Assembly: GCF_021012795.1 (NCBI RefSeq)
Contig: NZ_VFYU01000003.1
Span: forward strand, 1 to 64,000
Length of the DNA: 64,000 nt
From: Psychrobacter sp. I-STPA10
GTDB taxonomy: Bacteria; Pseudomonadota; Gammaproteobacteria; Pseudomonadales; Moraxellaceae
Direction: 5' to 3'
The notes beneath the pieces are model-generated. The model worked only from the letters and a program-made list of their open reading frames with translations. It was not told where the DNA came from and made no database searches. Position numbers and translations under genes: made by a program. Below, piece by piece: positions 1-8,892 of this stretch (positions within the stretch are counted from its first letter, which is position 1; each line of letters starts with the position of its first letter).

Positions 1-127
1 CCCCTCCTAACCTCCCCCTTAAAAAGGGGGAGGAACTGGTTTTTAAGTCCTCCCCTTACTTCAAGGGGAGGGTATGGGAGGGGTCATATATGATTTTATA
101 AAATAAAGTTGAGAGTGAGGTATATAC
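1..127. repeat. Repeat family D, copy 1 (cut by window edge)
   Basis: This non-coding repeat matches 46909-47035 almost base for base. It holds two nested C-rich/G-rich hairpins and ends with AAGTTGAGAGTGAGGTATA, which is the inverted terminal repeat of the complete copy at 46879-47035. The left arm lies outside the window. The G-runs at 65-83 (4, 3, 3 and 4 Gs with loops of 1, 3 and 1) fit a G-quadruplex pattern. It carries no coding capacity, so it looks like a miniature transposable element. Confidence 0.8.
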
Positions 128-171
128 CATATATAAATAATCAAAATAAGTTATGATAAATAAGGAAAATC

Positions 172-714
172 ATGAATAACTCTATTGATAAACATCAGTT
201 AAGTGCTTATCAGCCAACAGCAGCTTATGTAGGGGCATCTTGGGCAGTAATGCTTGTTGGAATTTTGGCTTTTTTATTTGGTTTATGGAATGCAGCAAGC
301 ATGCAAATGAACGAAAAGGGCTATTATCTGGCAGTATTAGCACTGGGATTATATGCCGCTATTAGTCTGCAAAAAACCTTACGTGATAAGTCTGAGGGTA
401 TACCAACCACAAACTTATATTATTGGATTAGTTGGACAGCTTTGGCATTATCTGTGGTGTTAATTATTTTAGGTTTATTTAATGCAGGAAGCTTGAGCTT
501 AAGTGAAAAAGGATTTTACTTAATGTCATTTACCATGAGTTTATTTGCTGCTATTACCATTCAAAAAAATACTCGTGATACTGCCCAAATCCAAGCTTTA
601 GTTGCCACTAGTTCTACAACAGATGTAAATACAACCCACCTAGTTGAACAGCAGTCATCGCAAGAAGAAGGCTCATTATTTGGTAGCATTCGCTCTAAAG
701 TGCCAGATAAATAA
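172..714 (+). CDS. yiaA: YiaA/YiaB-family inner membrane protein
   Basis: This 180-residue protein has two similar halves. Each half has a pair of transmembrane helices followed by a polar motif: NEKGYY..AVLALGLYAAISLQK at about residues 48-70 and SEKGFYLMSF..FAAITIQK at about 112-135. The duplicated layout is typical of the YiaA/YiaB inner-membrane family, whose function is unknown. A polar C-terminal tail of about 45 residues follows and is probably cytoplasmic. The ATG is preceded by AAGGA. The gene converges on mnmC with only 44 bp between the stops and no obvious hairpin there. Confidence 0.85.
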   Translation: MNNSIDKHQLSAYQPTAAYVGASWAVMLVGILAFLFGLWNAASMQMNEKGYYLAVLALGLYAAISLQKTLRDKSEGIPTTNLYYWISWTALALSVVLIILGLFNAGSLSLSEKGFYLMSFTMSLFAAITIQKNTRDTAQIQALVATSSTTDVNTTHLVEQQSSQEEGSLFGSIRSKVPDK

Positions 715-758
715 AAGCTATCTATTATATTTTATACCAACGATAAGTTATATTAATT

Positions 759-2840
759 CTATAATGGCGTTTGCAGCCGTTGCCGTTGTGGTGATATTTG
801 ATTCAGCATCTGAGTGGACAAAGGGGGAAATTGTCCTGTCATGTTATCTGCTAACGCTTCGGCACAAATGGGGGCAAACGCAAAGCCCTTTGAGCCCATG
901 GCACAAATTGTCCAAATATGACCTGCATCATCTAGCTGCCCGACGATGGGGTGATAATCAGGTGTTTGCGCCCTGATACCCACCCGAGCCTGCCATGCAC
1001 TTATTGCCATATCGCTGTCTACGTCGCTAAGTTCAGGTATCGCGGCTATCAACTTATCATAGTTGGTTTGGTGTTCATTGTGGCGGATATCTGTGTCAGT
1101 ATCATTGCGCACAAAACTTGCGCCCAATAAAAATTGTGGTTTGTCTACAACGACAGGATTTAGCTTGTCATCGCCTTGTTGCGGGGTAAATAAGGCACAA
1201 TAGCCACCATATTTGAGTGGCAGTTTGGAGAGCTTGTTTAGCTGCTCGGTAGTGGGCATAAACCATGACAATTGCCCACGTATTTTACGGCAATCAAAAA
1301 TGCGTGTATCTAACAGATGGCTGGCATAAGCGGCAGCAATAATGACCTTATCTATGCTAATTTTATTATTTTTATTATCGGTTTCTTGGGATAAATCTGG
1401 ATTAATGGCAACTTTTAAATCAGTGTCTTTTAAATCACTGTCTTGCAAGCATAGCTGGATACTATTATCTGCTAACTGGTGAATAGCCATGATATGCCGC
1501 TGCTGAAAGTTAATTAATGGATGCGCAAGGATAAACTGCGCTAAGGCATAAGGATTGACCAGTCCTGCCTGCGGTAAATATAAATTATTCTTGAGAGGTT
1601 GCTGACACAGACCTGTTAGCTGCTTGGCTTGTGCTTCCTCTAAGGTAGTTGCCATCTCATCTGGATAATCTGCAATCTGCTCGATATTGACATTGGCTTT
1701 GTGTAATAAATCAACCGCTGCAGTGGCAATCAATATAGGGTATGGGGTTTCGTGGTCAAATTGCCGATAAAGTCTGCCACTATATAAATAACCAATGCTG
1801 TGCAAATGCTCTGCCACATGATGGATAGGTGTCATCTTGGGTGCAAGTAATGCCCGAGGATTTCCCGATGCCCCTGCCAACGGGGCTGTTTTGTCAAAGA
1901 TAGTGACTGCCATGCCCCGCTGCGCTAATGACCACGCCGTCATTAGCCCTGAGATACCTGCCCCAATAATGGCAATAGAAGTGTTGCTGTTGGCACTGTT
2001 GGCACTGTTAGCAATGCTGCTATTTTCTATGGGTGTGTCATTACACAGCATATCAGGCTGAGTATAAATGGCTGTGAGCATTTCACGTTTACGCCCAAAG
2101 CCTTTGACTTTTTTTATTGCAAATCCTGCTTCTTTTAGCCCTCTTTTCACCACCCCTGCACAGCTAAAGGTGGCTGCTGTTGTCGTCGCTTTTGATAAAC
2201 GCTGCATTTGGGTAAAAATTTGCTGCGCCCACAAAGATTCATTGCATGCAGGAGCAAAGCCATCTAAAAACCACGCATCAACGCTTGCGCCATGACTATT
2301 ATCGAGTTTGGCAAGACTTTCATTAGCATCACCTAGCCATAAATCTACAATAACATCGGCTTCTAGATGCAAGCGATGACAACCAGCGACCAAGGTTGGA
2401 TACTGGTTGATTAACTGCTCAATAAGGGGAACAAGGGTTGGGTCTTGTTTTTGCCAACATGCCAATGCCCGCTGCAAATCAGCGCGAGTTAAAGGATATT
2501 TTTCGGTACTGATAAAATGCAGACGTGGGGAAGATTGACTTTGAGTGTCTGCACTAGTATGTATCTGTCGCCATAACTGCCATGTGACTAAGAAGTTTAG
2601 TCCTGTACCAAAACCAAGCTCAGCGATGGTAAAAGTTTGCTGCCCTGTTAGTTGAGAGAGTTGAGAGAAACGCTTGGCTAATTGGTTTTGTTGGACAAAT
2701 ACATAGCGGCTTTCAGCAAGTCCATCGACAATAGAGTAATAGACATCACCAAAATCATTAGAAAAAGGCACCTCATTACCTAGCTCATCGTACCTCCAAT
2801 CAAGTTTTGCAGGGGTAATAATAGATGAGGACTCAGACAT
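759..2840 (-). CDS. mnmC: Bifunctional tRNA wobble-uridine modification enzyme MnmC
   Basis: MnmC converts cmnm5(s2)U to nm5(s2)U by FAD-dependent oxidation and then to mnm5(s2)U by SAM-dependent methylation, at tRNA position 34. The N-terminal methyltransferase half is seen in ELGFGTGLNFL (SAM site) and DAWFLDGFAPACN. The C-terminal oxidoreductase half opens with the dinucleotide motif IGAGISGLM near residue 295. The halves are joined by a Ser/Asn/Ala linker containing NSANSANSN. I place the start at the ATG at 2840, which has AAGGTGG just upstream, rather than the GTG three codons earlier. The length (693 aa) is normal for the family. Nothing essential appears to be missing. Confidence 0.95.
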   Translation of the reverse strand: MSESSSIITPAKLDWRYDELGNEVPFSNDFGDVYYSIVDGLAESRYVFVQQNQLAKRFSQLSQLTGQQTFTIAELGFGTGLNFLVTWQLWRQIHTSADTQSQSSPRLHFISTEKYPLTRADLQRALACWQKQDPTLVPLIEQLINQYPTLVAGCHRLHLEADVIVDLWLGDANESLAKLDNSHGASVDAWFLDGFAPACNESLWAQQIFTQMQRLSKATTTAATFSCAGVVKRGLKEAGFAIKKVKGFGRKREMLTAIYTQPDMLCNDTPIENSSIANSANSANSNTSIAIIGAGISGLMTAWSLAQRGMAVTIFDKTAPLAGASGNPRALLAPKMTPIHHVAEHLHSIGYLYSGRLYRQFDHETPYPILIATAAVDLLHKANVNIEQIADYPDEMATTLEEAQAKQLTGLCQQPLKNNLYLPQAGLVNPYALAQFILAHPLINFQQRHIMAIHQLADNSIQLCLQDSDLKDTDLKVAINPDLSQETDNKNNKISIDKVIIAAAYASHLLDTRIFDCRKIRGQLSWFMPTTEQLNKLSKLPLKYGGYCALFTPQQGDDKLNPVVVDKPQFLLGASFVRNDTDTDIRHNEHQTNYDKLIAAIPELSDVDSDMAISAWQARVGIRAQTPDYHPIVGQLDDAGHIWTICAMGSKGFAFAPICAEALADNMTGQFPPLSTQMLNQISPQRQRLQTPL

Positions 2841-2913
2841 AAATACCACCTTTTAGCCTGTTAGCGGCTACCAGCTAACGATTAACTACTAACTCTTAAA
2901 TTTCAATGAGCAA

Positions 2914-3420
2914 TTACCAACGTTCACGGCGCGCAAACACCAACCAACCAATAAATATGCCCACCAATATACCGGCAACCACGGTCATTGCCCCATACAT
3001 ATAAAGCTGTCCACTACGCTCATTGACCAAGACATTCACTTGCGTTTGCAAGTCATTAACATCTCTTTGTAATTGTGCATTACGGCTAAGCAGTTGTTGA
3101 TTGGCTTCAGATAACTCACTTGGTGTGGGTTGTAGCTGACTTGCTAAGGTATTGTTGTTTGTATTGGTATTTGCAGCATTAGTACCTGTACTATTGGGGC
3201 TGTTATTCACTGCATTATTTGCTGAACTGTTAGCTGTATTATTAGGTGCGTCATTATTGACTATGACAGTGGGTTCAGCCATTGCAGAGGTAACGACTGT
3301 TAAGGGTAAGAATGACAGGAAAGGTAGAATACTGACTATAGCCAATGTTCCCATTCTTTTTGTTAATTTATTTTGTATGGTATGGTGATATAGGTGAGGG
3401 TTGTTACGCTGAGATATCAT
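2914..3420 (-). CDS. Membrane-anchored coiled-coil protein with Asn-rich linker
   Basis: This 168-residue protein has a positively charged N-terminus, a hydrophobic segment (about 22-48) resembling a signal peptide that ends near AMA, and an Asn/Thr/Ala-rich stretch (about 50-95). A coiled coil follows (about 98-135, SELSEANQQLLSRNAQLQ...), then one transmembrane helix and a basic end, FARRERW. The coiled coil, C-terminal helix and short basic tail resemble the C-terminus of YgiM-type SH3 proteins (TIGR04211), but no SH3 domain is present. The start lies only 6 bp beyond the yciI stop, so the two are probably co-transcribed, with mnmC 73 bp further on. The function is unknown. Confidence 0.6.
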   Translation of the reverse strand: MISQRNNPHLYHHTIQNKLTKRMGTLAIVSILPFLSFLPLTVVTSAMAEPTVIVNNDAPNNTANSSANNAVNNSPNSTGTNAANTNTNNNTLASQLQPTPSELSEANQQLLSRNAQLQRDVNDLQTQVNVLVNERSGQLYMYGAMTVVAGILVGIFIGWLVFARRERW

Positions 3421-3426
3421 GAGTGA

Positions 3427-3732
3427 TTAAGATTCCGTCGCAGTAGGTAGGGCTTGAATAAAAGGTTTGACATCAACATGGCTATACACGCCAGCCTGTA
3501 GATAAGGCTCATCATTGACCCACGCTTGTGCTGCTGCAATATCTTCAAACTTAGCAATCACCACACTGCCCGACATCTCAGGTTCACCATGTATAATCGG
3601 CGTAGGGCCTGCAATGATTAGCCGGCCTTGTGCCTCAAGCTCTTGAAGGCGTTTAATGTGCTCAGGGCGAGTGGCTTGTCGCTGCTTGGTAGAATTGGCA
3701 ACATCGTATCCGATGATAACAAATAATGGCAT
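3427..3732 (-). CDS. yciI: YciI family protein
   Basis: This 101-residue protein has the ferredoxin-like alpha+beta fold of the YciI family. It starts with a hydrophobic beta strand (PLFVIIGYDV), followed by R-x-x-H-I-K-R-L carrying the conserved His, GRLIIAGPTP, and GSVVIAKFEDIAAAQAWVNDEPYLQAGVY, which contains the characteristic A-x-x-W-x-x-x-D-P-Y-like segment. The biochemical role of YciI is not settled. It lies next to yciB, an arrangement also known from enterobacteria. AGGA precedes the ATG. It is probably the first or second gene of a minus-strand unit with the downstream coiled-coil gene. Confidence 0.88.
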   Translation of the reverse strand: MPLFVIIGYDVANSTKQRQATRPEHIKRLQELEAQGRLIIAGPTPIIHGEPEMSGSVVIAKFEDIAAAQAWVNDEPYLQAGVYSHVDVKPFIQALPTATES

Positions 3733-3798
3733 ATTACTGTCCTATATGATGATGTAGAAATCTAATAAATGTAACAATATAAGAGATTATGAATACAT

Positions 3799-4359
3799 TT
3801 AGTCTTTTGGTGGTTGTTTTTGTTCGGTAATCTCTGGATTAAGATGGTTTTTTAAGATGACAAATTGTCCAATCATAAAGACCAACATAAAGGGTATCCA
3901 GCCATAAGTTTTAAAATCAATCCAAGTTTGTTCAGAGGTATAAAAAGCAAAATAATATTGTAATCCTGCCATCAAAATAAAATAGCCTGCCCAAGCCAAA
4001 GTTAGTTTATTCCAGCCTGAAGGAGTTAGACGAAAAACAGTTTTCATCGCCATTTGTAATAAAGGGCGGTTAACTATCACACTGATAATTAAGGCAACTG
4101 CAAAGATTGCATTAATAACAGTGGATTTCCACTGTAGAAAAATTTTATCACGTAAAATAAGAGTCAAACCACAAAATAAAATGGTCAAAATTAAAGTGAC
4201 CCATTGTTGTTTATCAAGTTTTCCTTTTTGCTTTAGTAAATGTAAGGAATAGACAGCAAGTGTTGCTACCAATAAAGCGCCTGCTCCAGCTAAGATGCCA
4301 TATTGTTTGGCAGCAATAAAAAAAGCGATTAACGGTATAAAATCTAAAAGAGCTTTCAT
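3799..4359 (-). CDS. yciB: Septation protein A / YciB inner membrane protein
   Basis: YciB (IspZ) is a five-to-six-helix inner membrane protein linked to cell envelope synthesis and septation. The sequence shows the family features: MKALLDFIPLIAFF at the N-terminus, KDKIFLQWKST-like RDKIFLQWKSTVINAIF mid-protein, NRPLLQM, and WNKLTLAWAGYF. The tail is polar and cytoplasmic. I use the ATG at 4359 (MKALLDF, the usual family N-terminus) rather than the GTG two codons upstream. At 186 aa the length is normal. The upstream intergenic region also carries repeat A copy 1. Confidence 0.92.
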   Translation of the reverse strand: MKALLDFIPLIAFFIAAKQYGILAGAGALLVATLAVYSLHLLKQKGKLDKQQWVTLILTILFCGLTLILRDKIFLQWKSTVINAIFAVALIISVIVNRPLLQMAMKTVFRLTPSGWNKLTLAWAGYFILMAGLQYYFAFYTSEQTWIDFKTYGWIPFMLVFMIGQFVILKNHLNPEITEQKQPPKD

Positions 4360-4543
4360 ACGCACAAAGAACCTAAATTAAGTTGATTAAGGCGTAGTTT
4401 ACACTTCTGTCGTTATAAAAAAAAGTAACCCACGCAAAGACCCACCAACAATCTATAAAATTGCGTCAGTCCTATAAAGATAAACAGGTAACAAACCCTA
4501 TGCATAACTGCACCCATTCTCAATCAAGACAACGTCATCATTA

Positions 4544-4708
4544 AGAACCTGTATTCATAATCCAAAATCAGGGGAGTTTTAAACTAAAATTGTTTAATAC
4601 AAGGCAAATTTTGGGGCGAATAGTCACTCTATTTAACCCAAAATTTAACGCCGTAGTACGTCTATTTTAGGCAAAAAGCCACCATTATGGGTTGTGAATA
4701 CAGGTTCT
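4544..4708. repeat. Repeat family A, copy 1 (165 bp MITE-like)
   Basis: This 165 bp element is bounded by the inverted repeat AGAACCTGTATTCA at the left and TGAATACAGGTTCT at the right. Near-identical elements of exactly the same length occur at 35010-35174 and 58713-58877. It has no open frame of note. It occupies the middle of the 450 bp gap between yciB and the PHP gene, and both genes read away from it, so it may influence both promoters. I see nothing else assignable in the gap. Confidence 0.9.
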
Positions 4709-4817
4709 AAGACTGTTTAAGTTATTAAATTTATTAATAATGACTATAATCATTTGCTTTCACTATAAAATAAAAATACACTGCCATAAACCCATTATCT
4801 ATGTTATGCCAATTTTT

Positions 4818-5714
4818 ATGTCAACCACCTTTAGCTCTGCTGCAGTAAAAACAGATTTACACAGTCACAGTACCTTCTCAGATGGTACTTATACCCCCAC
4901 ACAGTTACTTAATCTTGCCAAAGAAGCAGGTATTAAGGTATTTGCTTTGACTGATCATGATACTTTAACAGGTATAGCCGAGGCACAGACTGCCGCAAAA
5001 TGTCATGATATTCAATTAATTAGTGGAGTGGAGATCAGTTGTGAGCATATTTTGACGGGGGGTTATGGTAAAAATAAAGCCAAACAAAAAGTCATTCATG
5101 TATTAGGATTGGGTTTTACAGATTTTACACAAATGAATGCGACGCTTAGTAAAATCCAGACGAGCCGAGCCAATCGTGGGTATGCAATTGTAGAGAAACT
5201 TGCAAAGATTACTCAGCTACCCGTCGCAGAGTTATGGGCATCGGTATTGACAAAGGCAGAAGGCAATGCCAAGGCAGTAGGGCGTGCACATATTGCCAAA
5301 GTGCTTTATGAGCGGGGCATTGTCAAAACCATGCAGCAAGCTTTTGATAAATATTTGGCAGATAACAAGCCTGCTTATGTTGCCATTGAATCGCTGAGTA
5401 TGGCAGATACCATTGAGTTAATCCATGCTTGTGGTGGCAAGGCAGTATTGGCACATCCAACACGCTATCAATTATCTGCAACTCGTGTACGCAAACTCAT
5501 CGCTGATTTTGCCCAGATGGGTGGCGATGCGTGTGAGCTACCAAGTGCTGATGAGCCTATTAGTACCCGCAAAATGGTTGATCGTAGTGTGGCAGAGCAT
5601 GGACTTGCGGTATCTACAGGTAGTGATTTTCATGGGACGACCATGCCTTGGCGACGTTTAGGCGATGTGCCTAAATTGGCAGAGTCACAAAGACTGATCA
5701 CTCTTAGTTTGTAA
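4818..5714 (+). CDS. rnm: PHP-domain 5'-3' exoribonuclease (RNase AM/YciV family)
   Basis: The N-terminal metal site is clear: DLHSHSTFSDGTYTP (H-x-H) followed by ALTDHDTL. ISGVEISCEH follows, and the C-terminal metal motif is STGSDFHG. This is the PHP (polymerase and histidinol phosphatase) fold of the YciV/RNase AM group, which trims 5' ends of rRNAs and degrades small RNA and nucleotides. The frame is open from an ATG at 4740, but the extra 26 residues are unlike family members and the region just follows a repeat. The ATG at 4818 gives 298 aa, close to the usual length. No strong ribosome-binding site is seen at either start. Confidence 0.88.
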   Translation: MSTTFSSAAVKTDLHSHSTFSDGTYTPTQLLNLAKEAGIKVFALTDHDTLTGIAEAQTAAKCHDIQLISGVEISCEHILTGGYGKNKAKQKVIHVLGLGFTDFTQMNATLSKIQTSRANRGYAIVEKLAKITQLPVAELWASVLTKAEGNAKAVGRAHIAKVLYERGIVKTMQQAFDKYLADNKPAYVAIESLSMADTIELIHACGGKAVLAHPTRYQLSATRVRKLIADFAQMGGDACELPSADEPISTRKMVDRSVAEHGLAVSTGSDFHGTTMPWRRLGDVPKLAESQRLITLSL

Positions 5715-5879
5715 TGCTGAAGGCATTGTTTTTGGTATAAAAATTGCTCTATTTAAAGCGGCTTTATTTAAATCATTGTTAATTAATTAATAATAGTAAT
5801 TTTTATATAAAAATATTATCATCCCTATCTTTTATATTTAATTTTTTAAGTTGTATCCGCAGCCAAGTTGCCATTGCTT

Positions 5880-7205
5880 ATGATTAGTAGATTTTATGAC
5901 TATTTGCGTGACAATCTAGTACCAGTTTTTTTATATTGGAAGGCTGCCGATAAAGCGGTCTTGTTAGGCTCTTTTATTTTAATAGAAACACTGATGCATT
6001 GGTGTTGGTTATTATTTATTTGGCTTAACTCTGCACATGTCAGCCCCTTTGTGGATATTGACTTAATCCCCTCAGTATTTATTGGTTGCAGTGTTTTTAT
6101 TCTGATATTTTCTGTATTGACTGCCCAATTCCTAAAAATAAAAAACAGCGCATCTCAGTTATTTCGCTACCAGCTTTTTTTATTTATTATCTACAGTTTA
6201 TATATCTCAATAGTGATGAAATTGGTCGGGCAAGATAGTTTTGTCTCGGGAGTTGCGCTTATTGGTGGCACCATATTGGCGATGATGCTCATCGATCGGC
6301 GGATTGTTTTGTGGGGATTTTTAATACAATGTATTTTATCGATCATCTATGTTATTACGCCGTATTGTAGTATTGAGCTTCCCTCCCTTAAACGTACCAT
6401 TTTATTTACCATCTTATATCAACAGCCAGAAGCATTGGAGCTGCGATGGTGGTATGCAGAATTAGCAAGTGCTCGTTTGCCTGAGCTGATGTCAAGACAG
6501 GGCCAGCTATTTTGGCATTTGTGTTATATATATTTTGCGTTTCCAAAAGCCATTGTTATTATCTATGTGATGAAAAAACTGCTCGATGTCTTTGATCAAA
6601 ATAAAGCCAGTTTTCAGTATCAAGCTGAGCATGATGAACTGACAGATCTTAAAAATCGTCGTAGTATTTATCATATTATGCGTCAGCAAATCTGTGATCA
6701 GGATAATTATGATGACATGAGTATTATTTTAATTGACTTAGATTATTTTAAAAAAATCAATGATGTGTATGGACATTTGGTTGGTGATGAAGTACTCAAG
6801 TGGGTCGGTATTCAGCTTAATAAGCAATTACCAAATGGCTGTAGCACAGGTCGCTATGGTGGTGAGGAGTTTTTAGTATTATTGCCGAATAGCTCACAAG
6901 CTCAGGCAATTCGTATTGCCAAAAACTTACAGTTACAGTTTGCGCAATCTGCCATTGCTATTGAGGATTCGGTCACACTAAATATAACGGCAAGCTTTGG
7001 TGTGGCTACTTTAGACTTAGCTTTACTCAATGAAATCAGACAGAATTTTAACACTCAAAAGCGTCATACCTTAAATATTACGATGATCAGCTCTGAGGTA
7101 GATGACACTCTAAAGCGTCTCATCAGTCAGGCAGATCAAGCTTTGTATCAAGCCAAATCACTTGGGCGTAATCAGGTACAAAGTGAGCCAGTGTTGATGA
7201 AGTAA
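5880..7205 (+). CDS. Membrane-anchored GGDEF diguanylate cyclase
   Basis: The N-terminal half (about residues 1-240) is hydrophobic, with six or so predicted transmembrane helices. A short linker leads to a complete GGDEF domain: HDELTDLKNRRSIY, IDLDYFKKINDVYGH (metal-binding Asp), the active site RYGGEEF, and a final A-DQALYQAK-LGRNQV. It should make cyclic di-GMP from two GTP. The active site is the GGEEF variant. I see no RxxD inhibitory motif immediately upstream of GGEEF. I use the ATG at 5880; a TTG four codons earlier is possible. No operon partner is visible. Confidence 0.92.
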   Translation: MISRFYDYLRDNLVPVFLYWKAADKAVLLGSFILIETLMHWCWLLFIWLNSAHVSPFVDIDLIPSVFIGCSVFILIFSVLTAQFLKIKNSASQLFRYQLFLFIIYSLYISIVMKLVGQDSFVSGVALIGGTILAMMLIDRRIVLWGFLIQCILSIIYVITPYCSIELPSLKRTILFTILYQQPEALELRWWYAELASARLPELMSRQGQLFWHLCYIYFAFPKAIVIIYVMKKLLDVFDQNKASFQYQAEHDELTDLKNRRSIYHIMRQQICDQDNYDDMSIILIDLDYFKKINDVYGHLVGDEVLKWVGIQLNKQLPNGCSTGRYGGEEFLVLLPNSSQAQAIRIAKNLQLQFAQSAIAIEDSVTLNITASFGVATLDLALLNEIRQNFNTQKRHTLNITMISSEVDDTLKRLISQADQALYQAKSLGRNQVQSEPVLMK

Positions 7206-7278
7206 CGTTTTCAAGTTTGCTAGTGTACTTTACTCAATATGATGGATTTATGTGAAATTTACCATTGATATATTTAGC

Positions 7279-7412
7279 TAGGACTTACACAGTTTTATAG
7301 GTTATCGGCGACTGGTAATTATTTACTCGCTGGCTGTACGTAGTTCCAGAGGCTTCGTAAATAACTCCCAGTTCCCTTATAAGACTAATATCGCATTCTT
7401 ACGTAATTCCTA
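7279..7412. repeat. Repeat family B, copy 1
   Basis: This 134 bp element has inverted ends TAGGACTTACACA and TTACGTAATTCCTA and an internal hairpin built from CTGG...TTATTTACTCGCTGG and its partner. Relatives occur at 8575, 8743 and 34871. It is flanked by a near-exact direct duplication, TACCATTGATATAT, at 7260-7273 and 7411-7424. It ends 17 bp from the truD stop codon, so it may form the 3' end of the truD mRNA. Confidence 0.85.
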
Positions 7413-7429
7413 CCATTGATATATATTAG

Positions 7430-8536
7430 TTATTTTATCAGTGCAGACAGTACACTGGTGGCATAACTACCTGTGGGTAGACAAAAATTTAAAACCAGTA
7501 ATGTCTCATTAGTTTTAGTAGAATCATCTTGCCATTGCCATGTTAGCTTGGTGAGAGGTAGTCGTAGTGCGCGCCGACTGGCTTTGATGCCTTGATTTTC
7601 TATACCATTTGCTAATCGTGTTAATAGCTCAGATGAAGCAACAATATGTTGCTCTAGATCTTTGACGCTGCCTTGTACTTTGTCATTGTTTTTGCCCCAC
7701 ATCACTGCCGTTGGATGAATGTCCCCTTCAGCTAGGCGTTGTTTTAACGTTTCATCCATACATTCAGTAGCAAAGATAGAGCCACTACCATTGAGGTTAA
7801 AAGCATCACCATCCATACCTGTCTGCCATGTATCATTGACAATACGTGCTGCTAAAATTTGATTAAATATTAAGCTACGGGCAGCCGATAACAATATGGA
7901 TTGAGTATCACGGTTTTTTTTGCCGTGGCTGGGTCTGCCATTGATGGTGCCATGTTCAAACCATTCTAATGCTTGTGCAATATTTCTACCTGCAATACCA
8001 AAACGCTGTTCACCAAAATAGTTGGGTACGCCATGTTTTGCAATGTGTGTTAGCTGGGCTTCAATTTGTTGTTTATCGCCCATCACATCACGTAAAGTCA
8101 GGATAAACTCATTGTATTTATGAGTACCACGATTGAGCTTTTTGTTATGCCAATGCGTATCTAATACTTTGGCGTATTCAGATTTTTCTGGTTCATCTAA
8201 GGTAAAGGAAGTAGCGGGTAGCTGGCGTTTGGGTAGTCTTAAGCTAAACCATTGTCGTGTGATGGCATGGCGATCTTTTAATCCTGAATAGCCAACATCA
8301 CGCCGTGATATATTTGCCCAGTCTGCCAAAGCATTAGCCACAAAGGTTGTATTCATACCTCTTTTTTCGATGTATAGCCATAGATGCTCACCTTCTTCAC
8401 TAAAGTCGATATTGAGTATTTCATTGACGATAAAATCTTCAGCACTTTGTTTGTAGTGAGCTGAAACGATGCTTGCTTTTGTTGGTTGCGGCAGGTTTTG
8501 TATGTCAATTGAATTTATATCTATCGTTGTATTCAT
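7430..8536 (-). CDS. truD: tRNA pseudouridine(13) synthase TruD
   Basis: TruD makes pseudouridine 13 in tRNA-Glu. The family signature GYSGLKDRHAITRQWFSL, with the catalytic Asp in GLKDR, lies near residue 75. NYFGEQRFG and the TRUD-domain segment KNRDTQSILLSAARSLIFNQILA are also present. I use the ATG at 8536 (MNTTIDINSI), giving 368 aa. A TTG 11 codons earlier is possible but unlikely. Repeat B copies flank the gene on both sides. Confidence 0.95.
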   Translation of the reverse strand: MNTTIDINSIDIQNLPQPTKASIVSAHYKQSAEDFIVNEILNIDFSEEGEHLWLYIEKRGMNTTFVANALADWANISRRDVGYSGLKDRHAITRQWFSLRLPKRQLPATSFTLDEPEKSEYAKVLDTHWHNKKLNRGTHKYNEFILTLRDVMGDKQQIEAQLTHIAKHGVPNYFGEQRFGIAGRNIAQALEWFEHGTINGRPSHGKKNRDTQSILLSAARSLIFNQILAARIVNDTWQTGMDGDAFNLNGSGSIFATECMDETLKQRLAEGDIHPTAVMWGKNNDKVQGSVKDLEQHIVASSELLTRLANGIENQGIKASRRALRLPLTKLTWQWQDDSTKTNETLLVLNFCLPTGSYATSVLSALIK

Positions 8537-8574
8537 TATGATGTCTGCTTTTATCAAGAAATTTATCAAAAATA

Positions 8575-8707
8575 GGACTTACGCAAACGTACAATATTTG
8601 TCTTAATCAAGCGGCTGGGAATTATTTATGAAGCCTCTGGAACTACGTACAGCCAGCGAGTAAATGATTACCAGACGCTAATAATCTATGAAACTGCGTA
8701 AGTCCTA
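8575..8707. repeat. Repeat family B, copy 2 (inverted relative to copy 1)
   Basis: This element has terminal inverted repeats TAGGACTTACGCA and TGCGTAAGTCCTA. The interior is the reverse complement of copies 1 and 4, including CTACGTACAGCCAGCGAGTA. It begins 38 bp upstream of the truD start, so it occupies the truD promoter region. It and copy 3 fill the 356 bp between truD and recX. Confidence 0.88.
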
Positions 8708-8742
8708 AAAAAGAAATAATAGGGGATAGGAGGTTATTTGGC

Positions 8743-8886
8743 TAGTACTTACGCAAAAATACGATATTAACCTTAAAAAGCGACTGGGAATGATATTGCG
8801 CCTCTAAAACTATGTACAGCCAGTCTACTTGATAAAAAAATAATGATTTGCAGCCGCTCATAATCTAGAACAATGCGTAAATCCTA
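8743..8886. repeat. Repeat family B, copy 3 (diverged)
   Basis: This copy has the same ends with substitutions (TAGTACTTACGCA and TGCGTAAATCCTA) and a shared interior (CTATGTACAGCCAG). It is 144 bp, longer than the other copies and more diverged, so probably older. It ends 6 bp before the recX stop codon and lies in the same orientation as copy 2, only 35 bp away. Confidence 0.82.
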
Positions 8887-8892
8887 TGATTG

